From Thermoguttaceae bacterium (GTDB taxonomy: Bacteria > Planctomycetota > Planctomycetia > Pirellulales > Thermoguttaceae): a stretch of DNA of 7,057 nt. Shown here one piece after another: positions 6,256-7,057 of the stretch. The first letter of the stretch is position 1; each line of letters starts with the position of its first letter. A program made the translations under genes and the position numbers. The DNA lies in NCBI GenBank assembly GCA_028695865.1, contig JAQVID010000157.1:1-7057 (forward strand). The letters run 5' to 3'. The notes beneath the pieces are model-generated. The model did not search any database and had not been told where the DNA came from. It saw only the letters and a list, made by a program, of their open reading frames with translations.

Positions 6256-6307
6256 CCAGGATTGTATTTCACGTAAAATGAACAATCCTGGCGTTTAGCA
6301 TTTTTTT
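6256..6307 (+). terminator. Rho-independent-like terminator for purT
   Basis: CCAGGATTGT (6256-6265) pairs perfectly with ACAATCCTGG (6282-6291). AAC/GTT adds three pairs below a single mismatch, and ATTT/AAAT can extend the stem inward. Seven Ts follow at 6301-6307, about 5 nt beyond the extended stem, which is a little far for the ideal form. It lies between the ends of two convergent genes. The T tract serves the plus strand; the minus-strand side has none, so for the rsmD-family gene it may act only as a 3'-end hairpin. Confidence 0.7.
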
Positions 6308-6327
6308 GTCACATTCCTGAAGCAAGG

Positions 6328-7053
6328 TCATTTGACAAACAGGGCAACTTCAGCCGGGGGATATGATCGCCGCTTGCGTTTGGGTATCTCTTCGTTCAAC
6401 AGAGCAAAATCAAATCGCTCGTCCGCTTCGATTACGAACAACGAATCCGGCGGAGCAACCGCTTTGACTTGTTCAAGAAGAGTCAATAACTCTTCCTGCC
6501 GATCGACATAAAAATCGTAAGGCGGAGAACAAAATACAAGCCAGGGAATGTCGCGTCGAAGAACTTCTTCGGTCTGAAATCGCTCGGCCAAAGTGCGCCC
6601 CCAGAAAAAAACATCGGTTGTTATCAGCGATATTTTCGCACTTAATTCGGAGTCCACAGACTGGAGCAACGCGATATTATCTTTTGTAATACGAGCAGTC
6701 GGAAAATGAATTTCCACAAGGGTCGCGCTTGCCGCTCCCCGGCTAAGCGATTCGAAGGCCAACGCTCCGGTTCCGGCAAACAGGTCAAGCACATGACGCC
6801 CCTGGGCATCGGTTCCGATTAAATTGAAAACGGCTTCTCGAACACGGTCTTTCATGGGGCGGACGCGGTTATCGCCACTGTATTTCAATTTTGTGCCGCG
6901 ATATTTACCGCCAATAACACGAAGCCCGACCGTCGTTCCGCGGTCGCCTGGGGTGCTTCCAACGTTGTGCTCTGCCGTTTTGGCTTTGGAACGTCGTTTT
7001 CGCTTTGGGGGAGTATCAGAGTTCTCTTGAGTCGATTCGTTGGGGCTGATCAC
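6328..7053 (-). CDS. rsmD: RsmD-family 16S rRNA guanine-N2 methyltransferase (probable m2G966), 5' end uncertain at window edge
   Basis: RsmD methylates N2 of G966 of 16S rRNA using S-adenosylmethionine. From GTG 7053 the frame gives 241 residues and stays open to base 7057, so the true start may lie outside the window. The first 42 residues are polar and basic (PPKRKRRSKAK at 15-25) and absent from the E. coli enzyme. The family core begins at LRVIGGKYRGTKL (44-56), followed by RPMKDRVREAVFNLIG (65-80), the SAM-binding motif DLFAGTGAL (90-98), the acidic end of the second strand (VEI, 113-115), and the catalytic motif as SPPY (176-179) where most members have DPPY or NPPY. The C-terminal YPPAEVALF at about 231-239 also fits. 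Convergent with purT. The exact rRNA target is inferred from the family. Confidence 0.9.
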   Translation of the reverse strand: MISPNESTQENSDTPPKRKRRSKAKTAEHNVGSTPGDRGTTVGLRVIGGKYRGTKLKYSGDNRVRPMKDRVREAVFNLIGTDAQGRHVLDLFAGTGALAFESLSRGAASATLVEIHFPTARITKDNIALLQSVDSELSAKISLITTDVFFWGRTLAERFQTEEVLRRDIPWLVFCSPPYDFYVDRQEELLTLLEQVKAVAPPDSLFVIEADERFDFALLNEEIPKRKRRSYPPAEVALFVK

Positions 7054-7057
7054 TTTT

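Overview
The window reads as bacterial chromosome, probably from a planctomycete. The RsmD-like protein at the right edge has features I associate from memory with planctomycete homologues: a basic N-terminal extension, RPMKDRVREAVFNLIG, and SPPY in place of the usual DPPY. That lineage call is an inference and has not been tested by a search.

Left half (1-3896, minus strand): the front of a type I-B CRISPR-Cas operon of the Cst (Tneap-like) kind. Transcription runs right to left as cas6 - cas8b/cst1 - cas7/cst2 - cas5, and the left edge cuts cas5. This is the standard I-B order. cas3, cas4, cas1, cas2 and the array, if present, would lie beyond base 1; no CRISPR repeats are visible here. The genes are tightly packed: a 44-nt gap for cas6/cas8b, an 8-nt overlap for cas8b/cas7, and a 1-nt gap before the GTG of cas5. 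Together they would make the crRNA-processing nuclease and the Cascade effector complex. Inside the 3' end of cas8b, a consensus AAGGAGG sits 8 nt before an in-frame ATG. This predicts a separately translated small subunit (Cas11) of 120 residues and is the most interesting signal in the window.

Middle (3897-4939): about 1 kb without a convincing gene, between the divergent cas6 and purT. It holds two diverged copies of a roughly 67-bp repeat and, near its right end, an extended -10 promoter for purT with a long 5' leader.

Right half: purT (formate-dependent GAR transformylase, plus strand) and a convergent rsmD-family rRNA methyltransferase gene (minus strand). The spacer between them holds a perfect 17-bp tandem duplication across the purT stop codon, a long wobble-containing hairpin, a third fragment of the intergenic repeat, and a terminator-like hairpin with a T tract. 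The CRISPR operon therefore sits beside ordinary housekeeping genes. No transposase, integrase or tRNA is visible to explain how it got there.
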